From Micromonospora haikouensis (lineage in GTDB: Bacteria; Actinomycetota; Actinomycetes; Mycobacteriales; Micromonosporaceae), in the NCBI RefSeq assembly GCF_900091595.1, contig NZ_FMCW01000018.1, positions 1 to 64,000 of the forward strand: a stretch of DNA of 64,000 nucleotides. The letters run 5' to 3'. How positions within the stretch are numbered: the stretch's first letter is position 1; every line of letters starts with the position of its first letter. A model generated the notes under the pieces. That model was given only the letters and a program-made list of their open reading frames with translations, made no database searches and was not told the DNA's origin. Position numbers and translations under genes: made by a program. This document shows, in pieces, positions 42,003 through 49,598 of the stretch.

Positions 42003-42641
42003 ATGGCGCTGCTGCACCGGGCGGAGATCCGCCCCACGAAGCTCGAACTGTTGTCGGCCTGGCTGCCCCGTCGTCCGTGGTTCCTGGGGGACGCCGCCGC
42101 CGGCGTCGAGCGCGTCGCGGCGTACCGCTTCGACGACCCCGCCGGGGAGGTGGGGATCGAGACGCTGCTGGTGCGGGCCGGCAACGGGCCGGTGCACCAG
42201 GTGCCGCTGACCTACCGGGGCGCGCCGCTGGGCGGTGCCGACGCGTGGCTCGTCGGCACCTGCGAGCACTCGGTGCTGGGGCGGCGCTGGGTGTACGACG
42301 CCTGCGGCGACCCCGTCTACGCGGCGGCCCTGGCCGGGGCGATCCTCGCCGGCACCGGTCAGGCGCAGGAGTACTTCGAGGTGGACGGTCGGCGCGAGGA
42401 GCGGGCGCCGAGCATGGGGATCGCGGTCGACGGGGCGGGCCTGGCCGGCGCGCCGGGGATCGACGCGGTCGACCAGGTCGACGACGGGGATCCGACCCGG
42501 ATCCTCGCCGGCTCCGTCGAGCTGGCCGTCCTGCGGCGGGTCGGCGACGATCCCGACCTGCCCGGCGCGCGGCTGACGGGCACGTGGGAGGGGCAGCCGG
42601 CGCCGCTGCCGCTGGCGCTGGCGTACGCGTCGCCACGCTGA
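42003..42641 (+). CDS. Maltokinase N-terminal cap-like domain protein (CG0192-like)
   Basis: A 212-residue protein beginning MALLHRAEIRPTKLELLSAWLP. The pattern PWFLGDAAAGVERVAAYRFDDPAGEVGIETLLV, GPVHQVPLTYRGAPL and HSVLGRRWVYDACGDPVYAAAL matches the cap domain found at the N terminus of actinobacterial maltokinases and as separate CG0192-type proteins. The kinase domain itself is absent. The function is unknown; a role in trehalose/glycogen or aminosugar metabolism has been suggested for relatives. The ATG at 42003 is preferred over the adjacent GTG at 42000. Confidence 0.8.
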   Translation: MALLHRAEIRPTKLELLSAWLPRRPWFLGDAAAGVERVAAYRFDDPAGEVGIETLLVRAGNGPVHQVPLTYRGAPLGGADAWLVGTCEHSVLGRRWVYDACGDPVYAAALAGAILAGTGQAQEYFEVDGRREERAPSMGIAVDGAGLAGAPGIDAVDQVDDGDPTRILAGSVELAVLRRVGDDPDLPGARLTGTWEGQPAPLPLALAYASPR

Positions 42642-42668
42642 CGCCGACCCGCCCGCCGCGCCGACGCC

Positions 42669-42782
42669 GGCCCGGACAGCAGGCGGCAACCGGCCCCGAC
42701 AACGGGCGGCAACCGGCCCGGACGACATGCCGCAACCGGCCCGGACGGCAGGCGGTGACCGGTCCGCATGGCAGGCGGGGCC
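42669..42782. repeat. Five head-to-tail 23-bp tandem repeats
   Basis: Five contiguous, partly degenerate copies of a 23-bp unit (consensus GGCCCGGACNNCAGGCGGCAACC, copies starting at 42669, 42692, 42715, 42738 and 42761) fill the gap between the convergent maltokinase-cap and MFS genes. There are no spacers, so it is not a CRISPR array. It ends in a strong hairpin. Confidence 0.8.
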
Positions 42783-42807
42783 ACCGTCGCCGGGCGGTGA
42801 CGGTGGC
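42780..42807. terminator. Hairpin before the MFS gene 3' end
   Basis: A 12-bp stem (42780-42791 with 42796-42807, GCCACCGTCGCC type, one G.T pair) with a four-base GGGC loop lies 18 bp after the stop of the minus-strand MFS gene and downstream of the plus-strand cap gene. It fits a shared terminator. Confidence 0.6.
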
Positions 42808-42825
42808 CCCGGGCACCGGGCCGGG

Positions 42826-44472
42826 TCAGGCCCTGCGGGCGGGCGGGCGGCTCCCGCGACCGGCGTCGACGGCCACCTGGTCGAGGGCGGGCGCGCCGTC
42901 GACGGCGTCGGCGGCCACGGCGACCGACCTGGCCGGGTCGGGCAGGTCGAGGCTGGTGCGCAGGGTGACCGGCCGCAGCAGGAGGGCCGCGACGACGCCG
43001 ACGACGGCGATGGCCGCGGAGATCAGGAAGATGTGCCCGGTGGCGTCGCCGTACGCGGCCCGGACGATGTCGCGCACGGGCGCGGGCAGGACGTCGAGGT
43101 TGAGGCTGCCGCCGGCGGAGCTGCCCGAGACGGGGATGCCCGCGGCGGCGAGGTCGTGGGTGATCCGGTCGCTGACCCGGCGGGCGAGGACCGCGCCGAG
43201 CACCGAGACCCCGATGGTGCCGCCGAGGGAGCGGAAGAACGCGACGGTGGAGCTGGCCGCGCCGATGTCGCGCAGCGACACGGTGTTCTGGACCGCGAGC
43301 ACGAGGTTCTGCATGGTCATGCCGACGCCGGTGCCGACGACGAACATGGCCACGCCGACCAGGACGAGCGACGTCTCGTGGTCGATGGTGCCGAGCAGGG
43401 CGAAGCCGGCGACGAGGAGGATCGCGCCGACGACGATGTAGGGCTTGATCCGCCCTGTCTTGGTGATCATCCGGCCCGCGATGATCGACGAGCCGAGGAC
43501 GCCGGCCATCATCGGGATGGTGAGCAGGCCGGCCTCGGTGGGGCTGTAGCCGCGCCCGATCTGGAAGTACTGGCCGAGGAAGACGGCACCGCCGAACATG
43601 GCCATGCCGACGGCGAGGCTGCCGAGGATGGCCAGGGCGGTGGTGCGCTCGCGGACGATGCCGAGCGGGACGACCGGCTCGGCGGCCCGGGACTCGACCC
43701 AGGTGGCCAGGGCCAGCAGGAGCACCGCGCCGCCGACCATCGCGGCGGTCTGCCAGGACAGCCAGGCGAACGAGTCGTCGACGAACGAGATCCAGATCAG
43801 CAGCACGCTGACGCCGGCGGCGATCAGCGCCGCGCCCAGATAGTCGATCCTGACGTTGTCGCGGCGGACGGTGGGCAGGCGCAGGGTGAGCTGGAGCAGG
43901 ACGAGCGCGACCAGGGCGACGGGCACCCCGACGAAGAAGCACCAGCGCCAGCCGAGCCAGGACGTGTCGACGATGAGGCCGCCGAGCAGGGGGCCGCCGA
44001 CGGTCGCCACGGCCATGACGCCGCCGAGGTAGCCGTTGTAGCGACCGCGCTCGCGCGGCGGGATCATCGCCGCGATGGCGACCTGGACGAGGGCCTGGAG
44101 GCCGCCGACGCCGATGCCCTGGAACGCGCGGGCGGCGATGAGCTGGCCGGCGGTCTGGGAGAAGCCGGCGACCACGGAGCCGGCGAGGAAGACGACGATG
44201 GCGACCTGCACCAGCGTCTTCTTGTTGAACAGGTCGGCCAGCTTGCCCCAGATCGGGGTGGTGGCCGTCGCGGTGAGCAGGGTGGCGGTGACCACCCAGG
44301 TGTACTGGGTCTGCGAGCCGTCCAGCGCCCCGATGATCTTCGGCAGCGCCGTGGACACGACGGTGCTGCTGAGCATGGCGACGAAGAGCACCAGCAGCAG
44401 GCCGCTGAGCGCTTCAAGGGTCTGCCGGTGGGTCATCGGCGCGGCTTCGGCCGTCGTGGTGGGTGCGCTCAT
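42826..44472 (-). CDS. MFS drug exporter, DHA2 family
   Basis: A 548-residue polytopic protein with the 14-helix layout of DHA2 multidrug exporters. Motif A-like GKLADLFNKKTLVQVAI, the proton-antiporter motif C region GGVMAVATVGGPLLGGLIV and LGWRWCFFVGVPVALVAL are visible. The C-terminal tail after about residue 510 is cytosolic. It is coupled by ATGA to the upstream MarR gene, so it is very likely under its control and exports a toxic compound. The substrate is unknown. Confidence 0.92.
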   Translation of the reverse strand: MSAPTTTAEAAPMTHRQTLEALSGLLLVLFVAMLSSTVVSTALPKIIGALDGSQTQYTWVVTATLLTATATTPIWGKLADLFNKKTLVQVAIVVFLAGSVVAGFSQTAGQLIAARAFQGIGVGGLQALVQVAIAAMIPPRERGRYNGYLGGVMAVATVGGPLLGGLIVDTSWLGWRWCFFVGVPVALVALVLLQLTLRLPTVRRDNVRIDYLGAALIAAGVSVLLIWISFVDDSFAWLSWQTAAMVGGAVLLLALATWVESRAAEPVVPLGIVRERTTALAILGSLAVGMAMFGGAVFLGQYFQIGRGYSPTEAGLLTIPMMAGVLGSSIIAGRMITKTGRIKPYIVVGAILLVAGFALLGTIDHETSLVLVGVAMFVVGTGVGMTMQNLVLAVQNTVSLRDIGAASSTVAFFRSLGGTIGVSVLGAVLARRVSDRITHDLAAAGIPVSGSSAGGSLNLDVLPAPVRDIVRAAYGDATGHIFLISAAIAVVGVVAALLLRPVTLRTSLDLPDPARSVAVAADAVDGAPALDQVAVDAGRGSRPPARRA

Positions 44473-44993
44473 CGCGCGGCCTCCAGGTTGTCGTTGTCTG
44501 CGGGGGCGGACCCGAGGTCGGCCTCGCCGCCGGGGGCGGACGCGGGGTCGGCTCTGCCGCCGAGGGCGGACCCGAGGTCGCGGGTGAACCGGCCCAGCGC
44601 CGAGCACAGCGCCGCCACCTCGTCGGGGGTCCAGTCGGCGAGCGCCCGGTCGAGCAGTTCGCCGTACCAGCCGTAGGTGTCCGCGAGGGCCGCCCGGCCG
44701 GCGGGGGTGACGGCCAGGCAGCTGGCCCGCCGGTCGGTGGGATCGGCCCGCCGCTCGACCAGGCCGTGCGCGGCGAGCGAGGCGACGGCGCGGCTGACGG
44801 TGGACGGGTCGAGCCCGGTGTGTTCGGCCAGCTCCCGGGCGTGGGCCCCGGCGGCGAGCTGCTCGATCTGGGTGAGCATGCCGACCAGCCCGAGCGGCAC
44901 GGACGGCCGGTCGTCGGCGCGCCGTTGCTTGATCAGCCGCACGCTCTTGAGCAGGTCGTACAGCCGCGCGCCCAGCTCCCGGGTGGTCTCCAC
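44469..44993 (-). CDS. MarR family transcriptional regulator
   Basis: A 174-residue winged-helix repressor: LVGMLTQIEQLAAGAHARELAEHTGLDPSTVSRAVASLAAHGLVERRADPTDRRAS-type core with the DRR wing, and ALADWTPDEVAALCSALGRF as dimerisation helix. The tail (GGRADPASAPGGEADLGSAPAD) comes from a short internal DNA repeat. The GTG at 44993 is chosen because GGGGAGGG stands about six bases upstream; a TTG at 45029 would put part of the operator in the coding sequence. Its stop overlaps the MFS start as ATGA. It likely represses its own operon at 45016-45030. Confidence 0.88.
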   Translation of the reverse strand: METTRELGARLYDLLKSVRLIKQRRADDRPSVPLGLVGMLTQIEQLAAGAHARELAEHTGLDPSTVSRAVASLAAHGLVERRADPTDRRASCLAVTPAGRAALADTYGWYGELLDRALADWTPDEVAALCSALGRFTRDLGSALGGRADPASAPGGEADLGSAPADNDNLEAAR

Positions 44994-45015
44994 GCCCGCC
45001 CTCCCCACAGTGATG

Positions 45016-45057
45016 GTTGCTGCAAGCAACTATCCACCGGACGTGCCCACTGGGCAA
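45016..45057 (-). promoter_or_regulatory. marR-MFS promoter with overlapping palindromic operator
   Basis: On the minus strand TTGCCC (45057-45052), a 17-bp spacer and GATAGT (45034-45029) make a good sigma-70-type promoter. Directly downstream lies the perfect palindrome GTTGCT-GCA-AGCAAC (45016-45030), which covers the end of the -10 element and the start point. It is the obvious binding site for the MarR protein encoded next. Confidence 0.65.
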
Positions 45058-45066
45058 GTTTGCGCG

Positions 45067-45096
45067 TTGAGAAGTAGATCACCGGCCGCGTATCGT
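45067..45096 (+). promoter_or_regulatory. Promoter of the TetR gene, probably leaderless
   Basis: TTGAGA (45067-45072), an 18-bp spacer and TATCGT (45091-45096) form a plausible promoter. Transcription would start about seven bases after the -10 element, that is at or next to the ATG at 45104, so the mRNA is probably leaderless. It is divergent from the marR promoter, ten bases away. Confidence 0.55.
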
Positions 45097-45103
45097 GACG
45101 CCC

Positions 45104-45709
45104 ATGGACCAGGCCACCGGGCTGCGCGAGCGCAAGAAGGCGGCCACCCGCCTCGCCCTGCACGAGGCCGCCCTGCGCCTCGCCGCCACCTGGGGGCCCG
45201 ACCGGGTGACCGTCGAGGCGATCGCCGACGCCGCCAACGTCTCCCGCCGCACGTTCTCCAACTACTTCTCCAGCAAGGAGGAGGCGTTCTTCCACGGCGA
45301 CACCGTGCGGCTGCGGCGGATGCGGGAGCTGATCCGCGACCAGCCCCCCGGCGAGCGGCCGTGGACGGTGCTGAGCCGGGCGGCCGAGCGCCTCACCGCC
45401 GAGGTGTACGGCGACCCCGACCCGGCCTGGCTGGCGCACCGCCGGCAGCTGCGGGCGCACCCGAGCCTGCTCGCCCACCACCTGGCGGCGTACACGACGG
45501 TCGAGCGGGAGGTGGCCGCGGAGCTGGCGTCCCGGCTCACCGGCCCGGACGCCACGCTGCGGTCCCGGGTCCTGGCCGCGAGCTTCCTCGCGGCGCTGCG
45601 GGTCGCCATCCAGCACTGGATCGACCACCCGGACGGCCCGTTGCTCGACACGATCCGCACCGCGCTCGCCGAGGTGGACCCCGCCGGCCCGCCGGCCCAC
45701 CGCGACTGA
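45104..45709 (+). CDS. TetR family transcriptional regulator
   Basis: A 201-residue regulator. The N-terminal helix-turn-helix is clear (VTVEAIADAANVSRRTFSNYFSSKEEAF), and the helical C-terminal ligand domain follows. No ribosome-binding site precedes the ATG at 45104, and the predicted promoter places the start point at this ATG, so leaderless translation is likely; an in-frame GTG at 45095 lies inside the -10 element. It is divergent from the marR-MFS operon and may help to control it. The effector is unknown. Confidence 0.9.
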   Translation: MDQATGLRERKKAATRLALHEAALRLAATWGPDRVTVEAIADAANVSRRTFSNYFSSKEEAFFHGDTVRLRRMRELIRDQPPGERPWTVLSRAAERLTAEVYGDPDPAWLAHRRQLRAHPSLLAHHLAAYTTVEREVAAELASRLTGPDATLRSRVLAASFLAALRVAIQHWIDHPDGPLLDTIRTALAEVDPAGPPAHRD

Positions 45710-45753
45710 CGGCGACCCCACCGGCCCGCGGCCCGCCGGGGCAGACGACCGCC

Positions 45754-45783
45754 TTGAGCATCCGGGCACGGGCGTGAGATTCT
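45754..45783 (+). promoter_or_regulatory. Candidate promoter for the secreted glycosidase
   Basis: TTGAGC (45754-45759), 18 bp, and GATTCT (45778-45783) resemble a promoter in the 242-bp gap before the glycosidase gene. It would give a leader of about 160 bases. No operator is evident, so this remains tentative. Confidence 0.3.
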
Positions 45784-45951
45784 TGTGCGTCGATGACCAG
45801 CCGCGCGCGGGGCTGACCGTCGTCCAATGGGCAACCGGTGGCCCGCGCGGCCTCCCGGGGGACGGCGACATCTGCGACCAACGTCAGATCAGTCCGTCCA
45901 GAGCCGCCCGCCGACCCGGCGGCGCTCTGCCCGTGGTCAAGAAGGAACAGC

Positions 45952-48066
45952 ATGAACAACCCGAGCATGTACGGGTATCCACGCCACACCCCGCCGCCGC
46001 GCCGGCCCGGCCGACGCCGGTGGACGGCCCTCGCGGCGAGCGCGCTGCTCGCCACCGGGGCCCTCGCCGCGATCACTCCCCCGGCCGTCGGCGCGGCCGC
46101 CGACCCGGTCGTCGTCACCGTCAACGCCAAGGCGGGGCTGGCTGGCGTGCCGAACACCGCGCTGGGCGTCAACCAGGCGATCTGGGACTCGAACCTGGGC
46201 ACGAACGAGACGTCGGACCTGCTGCGCGCGGCCGGCGTCCAGATGCTGCGCTACCCGGGTGGCTCGTACGCCGACATCTACCACTGGAAGGACCACACCG
46301 CCCCCGGCGGTTACGTGGCCCCGAACACCGACTTCGACACCTTCATGGCCGGGGCGAGGCGGGTCGGCGCCCAGCCGATGATCATCGCGAACTACGGCAC
46401 CGGCACCCCCGCCGAGGCCGCCGACTGGGTGCGCTACGCCAACGTCACCAAGAAGTACGGCGCGAAGTACTGGACGATCGGCAACGAGAACTACGGCAAC
46501 GGCCTCTACGGCTCGGCCTGGGAGGCCGACGACCACCCGGACAAGAGCGCGACCTACTACGCGAACCTCGTCGTCGAGTACGCCGACGCGATGAAGGCCG
46601 TCGACCCGACCATCAAGGTCGGCGCGGTGCTGACCATGCCGGGCAACTGGCCCGACGGGATCACCGCCGGCAGCGACCCCGGCCCGTGGAACCAGGCGGT
46701 GCTGTCGATCGCCGGGCCGAAGGTCGACTTCGTGGACGTGCACTGGTATCCGGGCGGCAGCGCCGCCGAGTCCCTGCAGCGCACCGCCCACATCGACGAG
46801 GCGGCCCACCTGCTGCGCCAGCAGATCGCCCGGTACGCGGGGCCGAACGCCGCCCGCATCGGCATCAGCTTCACCGAGCTGAACGTCGACACCGGCCGCA
46901 ACACCCAGCCCGGCGCGCTGTTCCTCGCCGACGCGTACAGCGACCTGCTGGAGAACGGGGTGTTCACCGTCCAGTGGTGGAACGTGCACAACGGCATCGA
47001 CAAGGTGTCGCAGGTGGCCGGCCACACCGACTACGGCGACTTCGGGCTGCTCTCCAGCGGCACCTGCACCTCCGACGGCACCGTGTGCGAGCCGCCGCTG
47101 AACACGCCGTTCGCCCCGTACCACGGGCTGTCCATGATGAACCTGCTCGCCGGGGCCGGCGGCCAGTTCGTCCGGGCCGGCACCGACGAGGCGCTGGTCA
47201 CCGCGCACGCCGTGCGCCGGCCCAACGGTGACCTCGCGGTCATGCTGGTCAACAAGGACCCGGACAACGCCCGCCCGGTCACCATCGACTACGCCGGGTT
47301 CGCCCCGTCCGCCGCCGCGCCGACCGTGCACACCCTCACCAACGGCGCGACCGCCATCGCCACCAGCCAGTCCGGCAGCGCGACCAGCCGCACCCTGCCG
47401 CCGTACTCGCTGACCACGCTGGTGCTGCGCCCGGACGCGGTGGTCACCGGGGCGCCGGGCGCGCCCGCGCAGCCCACCGTCGCCGACGTCACCGACCGGG
47501 GCGCGACGGTCTCCTGGCCCGCGCTGCCCCCGGCGGCCGGCGGGGCCCTCAAGTACGAGGTGTACCGGCAGAACGGCACGGTCAGCGAGCAGCTCGGCGA
47601 GACCACCGCCACCTCGCTCGCGGTCGGCAACCTCGTGCCGGGCACCCGGTACACCCTCAACGTGCTGGCCCGCGACGGCGCGGGCCGGCTCTCCTGGTCG
47701 TCGCCGCCGGTGACCTTCACCACCGCCGGCCCGGCGGAGAGCACGTGCGGCGTACGCCTGCGCGACACCACCAACTGGGGCAACGGATACGTCGGCAGCC
47801 TCGACATCGTCAACAACGGCGCGAACCTGATCGACGGCTGGACGCTCACGTTCACCTGGCCGACCACCTGGCAGCGGGTGGACAGCGGCTGGAGCGCCAC
47901 CTGGGCACAGAGCGGCCGGACGGTGACGGTCACCAACACCGCCGACAACGCGAAGATCGCCGGCGGCGGGGGCAGCACGAGCGCCGGCTTCGTGGGCGCG
48001 TACAGCGGCCCGAACGTCTGGCCCACCACGTTCGTCCTCAACGGCACCCCGTGCGCCGTGCTGTGA
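45952..48066 (+). CDS. Secreted arabinofuranosidase-like glycoside hydrolase with Fn3 and CBM2
   Basis: A 704-residue exported enzyme. A signal peptide (RRPGRRRWTALAASALLATG, cleavage near the AAA at about residue 50) precedes a GH-A-clan (beta/alpha)8 catalytic domain resembling GH51-type alpha-L-arabinofuranosidases: acid/base Glu179 in WTIGNENYGNG and nucleophile Glu309 in GISFTELNVD. A beta-sandwich part follows, then a fibronectin type III domain (about 500-590: PAQPTVADVTDRGATVSWPA) and a C-terminal CBM2 (CGVRLRDTTNWGNGYVGSLDIVNNG, closing Cys near the end) that binds cellulose or xylan. AAGAAGGA precedes the ATG. It degrades plant-cell-wall polysaccharide outside the cell. Confidence 0.88.
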   Translation: MNNPSMYGYPRHTPPPRRPGRRRWTALAASALLATGALAAITPPAVGAAADPVVVTVNAKAGLAGVPNTALGVNQAIWDSNLGTNETSDLLRAAGVQMLRYPGGSYADIYHWKDHTAPGGYVAPNTDFDTFMAGARRVGAQPMIIANYGTGTPAEAADWVRYANVTKKYGAKYWTIGNENYGNGLYGSAWEADDHPDKSATYYANLVVEYADAMKAVDPTIKVGAVLTMPGNWPDGITAGSDPGPWNQAVLSIAGPKVDFVDVHWYPGGSAAESLQRTAHIDEAAHLLRQQIARYAGPNAARIGISFTELNVDTGRNTQPGALFLADAYSDLLENGVFTVQWWNVHNGIDKVSQVAGHTDYGDFGLLSSGTCTSDGTVCEPPLNTPFAPYHGLSMMNLLAGAGGQFVRAGTDEALVTAHAVRRPNGDLAVMLVNKDPDNARPVTIDYAGFAPSAAAPTVHTLTNGATAIATSQSGSATSRTLPPYSLTTLVLRPDAVVTGAPGAPAQPTVADVTDRGATVSWPALPPAAGGALKYEVYRQNGTVSEQLGETTATSLAVGNLVPGTRYTLNVLARDGAGRLSWSSPPVTFTTAGPAESTCGVRLRDTTNWGNGYVGSLDIVNNGANLIDGWTLTFTWPTTWQRVDSGWSATWAQSGRTVTVTNTADNAKIAGGGGSTSAGFVGAYSGPNVWPTTFVLNGTPCAVL

Positions 48067-48110
48067 CGCGCCCGCCGACCCGCCACACCGGGGTCGGCTG
48101 ACCGGCCGTC

Positions 48111-48146
48111 GCCGCCGGCGGGAGCCCCCGGGCCCCCGCCGGCGGC
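48111..48146. terminator. Strong hairpin between convergent glycosidase and HxlR genes
   Basis: A perfect 12-bp stem, GCCGCCGGCGGG (48111-48122) with its complement at 48135-48146, and a 12-base loop lie 44 bp after the glycosidase stop and 12 bp before the HxlR stop. It is a likely bidirectional terminator. Confidence 0.6.
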
Positions 48147-48158
48147 ACCCGGGCGGAC

Positions 48159-48506
48159 TTACGGGACCGCCCGCGCCGGCACGTCGCCGGCCGGCAGGTG
48201 CTCCCGCCCCCAGGCGCCGAGGGGCTTGAGCGCCTCGTTGAGCGCACGCCCACGCGCCGTGAGCGAATATTCCACCCGCAGCGGCAGGTCGTCGAATGTC
48301 TCCCGTCGCACGATGCCGTCGGTCTCCAGCTCGCGCAGGTGCTGGAAGAGCACCTTCTCGCTCACCCCGGGAATGAGCCTTCTCAGCTCACCGAAACGTC
48401 GGCGCCGATCGCTGAGGGCCCACAGGATGACCACCTTCCACTTGCCGCTGATGACCTCGATCGCGGCGTCCAGCCCGCAGTGGGTGGGCCGCACCCGGAC
48501 GCTCAT
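48159..48506 (-). CDS. HxlR family transcriptional regulator
   Basis: A 115-residue winged-helix regulator with the family core CGLDAAIEVISGKWKVVILWAL, FGELRRLIPGVSEKVLFQHLRELETDGIV and VEYSLTARGRAL. The Cys near the N terminus is the one that senses redox or electrophiles in several members. It is divergent from the imine-reductase-like gene and probably controls it. The start is taken at the ATG at 48506; a GTG at 48554 would add 16 residues, so the N terminus is unsure. Confidence 0.87.
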   Translation of the reverse strand: MSVRVRPTHCGLDAAIEVISGKWKVVILWALSDRRRRFGELRRLIPGVSEKVLFQHLRELETDGIVRRETFDDLPLRVEYSLTARGRALNEALKPLGAWGREHLPAGDVPARAVP

Positions 48507-48608
48507 CCGGCCGGTCCGCGGCCGGTCGACGACATTCTCCCCGTGAATCCACACACGCCGACGAGTCTAACCACAATGGATGGCCAGCGCGGCCACGCAC
48601 TTTGCGGT

Positions 48609-48644
48609 AAGTACTTGAGACGCGCGAAATCGCGGTCATACGCT
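48609..48644 (+). promoter_or_regulatory. Promoter of the imine-reductase gene with AAGTACTT palindrome
   Basis: TTGAGA (48615-48620), 18 bp and TACGCT (48639-48644) fit a sigma-70-type promoter; the transcript would start near 48651, 22 bp before the ATG. The perfect palindrome AAGTACTT (48609-48616) overlaps the -35 element and is a candidate HxlR site. Confidence 0.5.
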
Positions 48645-48672
48645 TTCCCCGAAAATGCGAAGGGGAGCGGAC

Positions 48673-49569
48673 ATGACCGACGAAAATTGTGTGCCCGTCT
48701 CGGTGATAGGCCTCGGAATGATGGGTTCGGCGCTGGCCGACGCGTACCTCAGGGCCGGCCACCGCACGACGGTGTGGAACCGCTCGGCGGCCAGGGCGGA
48801 CGCGCTCGTCGGGCGGGGCGCGTGCCGCGCGGAGACGGTCGCGGACGCGGTCGCCGCGAGCGACGTCCTGGTGGTCTGCGTGACCGACTACCAGGCCCTG
48901 TACGAGATCCTGGAGCCGGTGGGCGCCGCGCTGCGCGGCCGGGTGGTCGTCAACCTCACCTCCGGCGTGCCCGACGACGCCCGCGCCGCCGAGCGGTGGG
49001 CGCGGTCGCTGGGCGCGGAGTACCTCGACGGGTACGTCATGGCCGTGCCGCCGGGCGTCGGCCTGCCCCAGACCCTGCTGTTCTACGGCGGCTCCCGGAA
49101 GGTGTTCGACGCGTACGGGCCGACGCTGCGGGTCCTCGGCGGCAACAGCGTCTTCATCGGCGAGGACCCGGGCCTGGCGAGCCTGTACGACCTGGCGCTG
49201 CTCGGCATCCTGTGGTCGTCGTTCGCCGGGGCGCTGCACGGCTTCGCGATGCTCACCAGCGCGGGCGTCCCCGCCGGGGCACTCGCGCCGTTCGCCGAGT
49301 CCTGGCTCACCCACGTGGTGGTGCCCGGCATCGGGCAGGCGGCCCGGCACGTCGACGCGGGCCGCTACGCGACCGACGTGTCCACCGTCGGGCTGAACGC
49401 GCTCGGCCTGGCCAAGATGGTGCAGGCCAGCGAAAGCCTGGGGATCCGGCCCGACGTGATGGTGCCGATCCGCGACCTGCTGCGGGAACACGCCGAGGGC
49501 GGGCACGGCGACGAGGCGCTCGCCAGCATGATCGAGGTCATCCGGCGGGGCCCTGAAACGGGGCGGTAA
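48673..49569 (+). CDS. NAD(P)-dependent oxidoreductase, imine-reductase/HIBADH-like
   Basis: A 298-residue beta-hydroxyacid-dehydrogenase-fold enzyme: cofactor motif VSVIGLGMMGSALADAY, VWNRSAARADAL, the substrate-loop region VNLTSGVPDDARAAERWA (in place of the GGxxG.. of HIBADH), and the long interdomain helix YDLALLGILWSSFAGALHGFAML. The lack of the catalytic Lys of HIBADH in the GLGLAKM-like position and the overall pattern resemble imine reductases. The ATG at 48673 follows AGGGGAG. The divergent HxlR regulator suggests induction by its substrate. Exact substrate unknown. Confidence 0.82.
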   Translation: MTDENCVPVSVIGLGMMGSALADAYLRAGHRTTVWNRSAARADALVGRGACRAETVADAVAASDVLVVCVTDYQALYEILEPVGAALRGRVVVNLTSGVPDDARAAERWARSLGAEYLDGYVMAVPPGVGLPQTLLFYGGSRKVFDAYGPTLRVLGGNSVFIGEDPGLASLYDLALLGILWSSFAGALHGFAMLTSAGVPAGALAPFAESWLTHVVVPGIGQAARHVDAGRYATDVSTVGLNALGLAKMVQASESLGIRPDVMVPIRDLLREHAEGGHGDEALASMIEVIRRGPETGR

Positions 49570-49598
49570 TCGGGCAGAGCGGTCGATAGCCTGGGTCG

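Noticed and set aside
42669..42782. Possible CRISPR array
   Set aside because: Units are contiguous with no spacers and are degenerate; no cas genes nearby.
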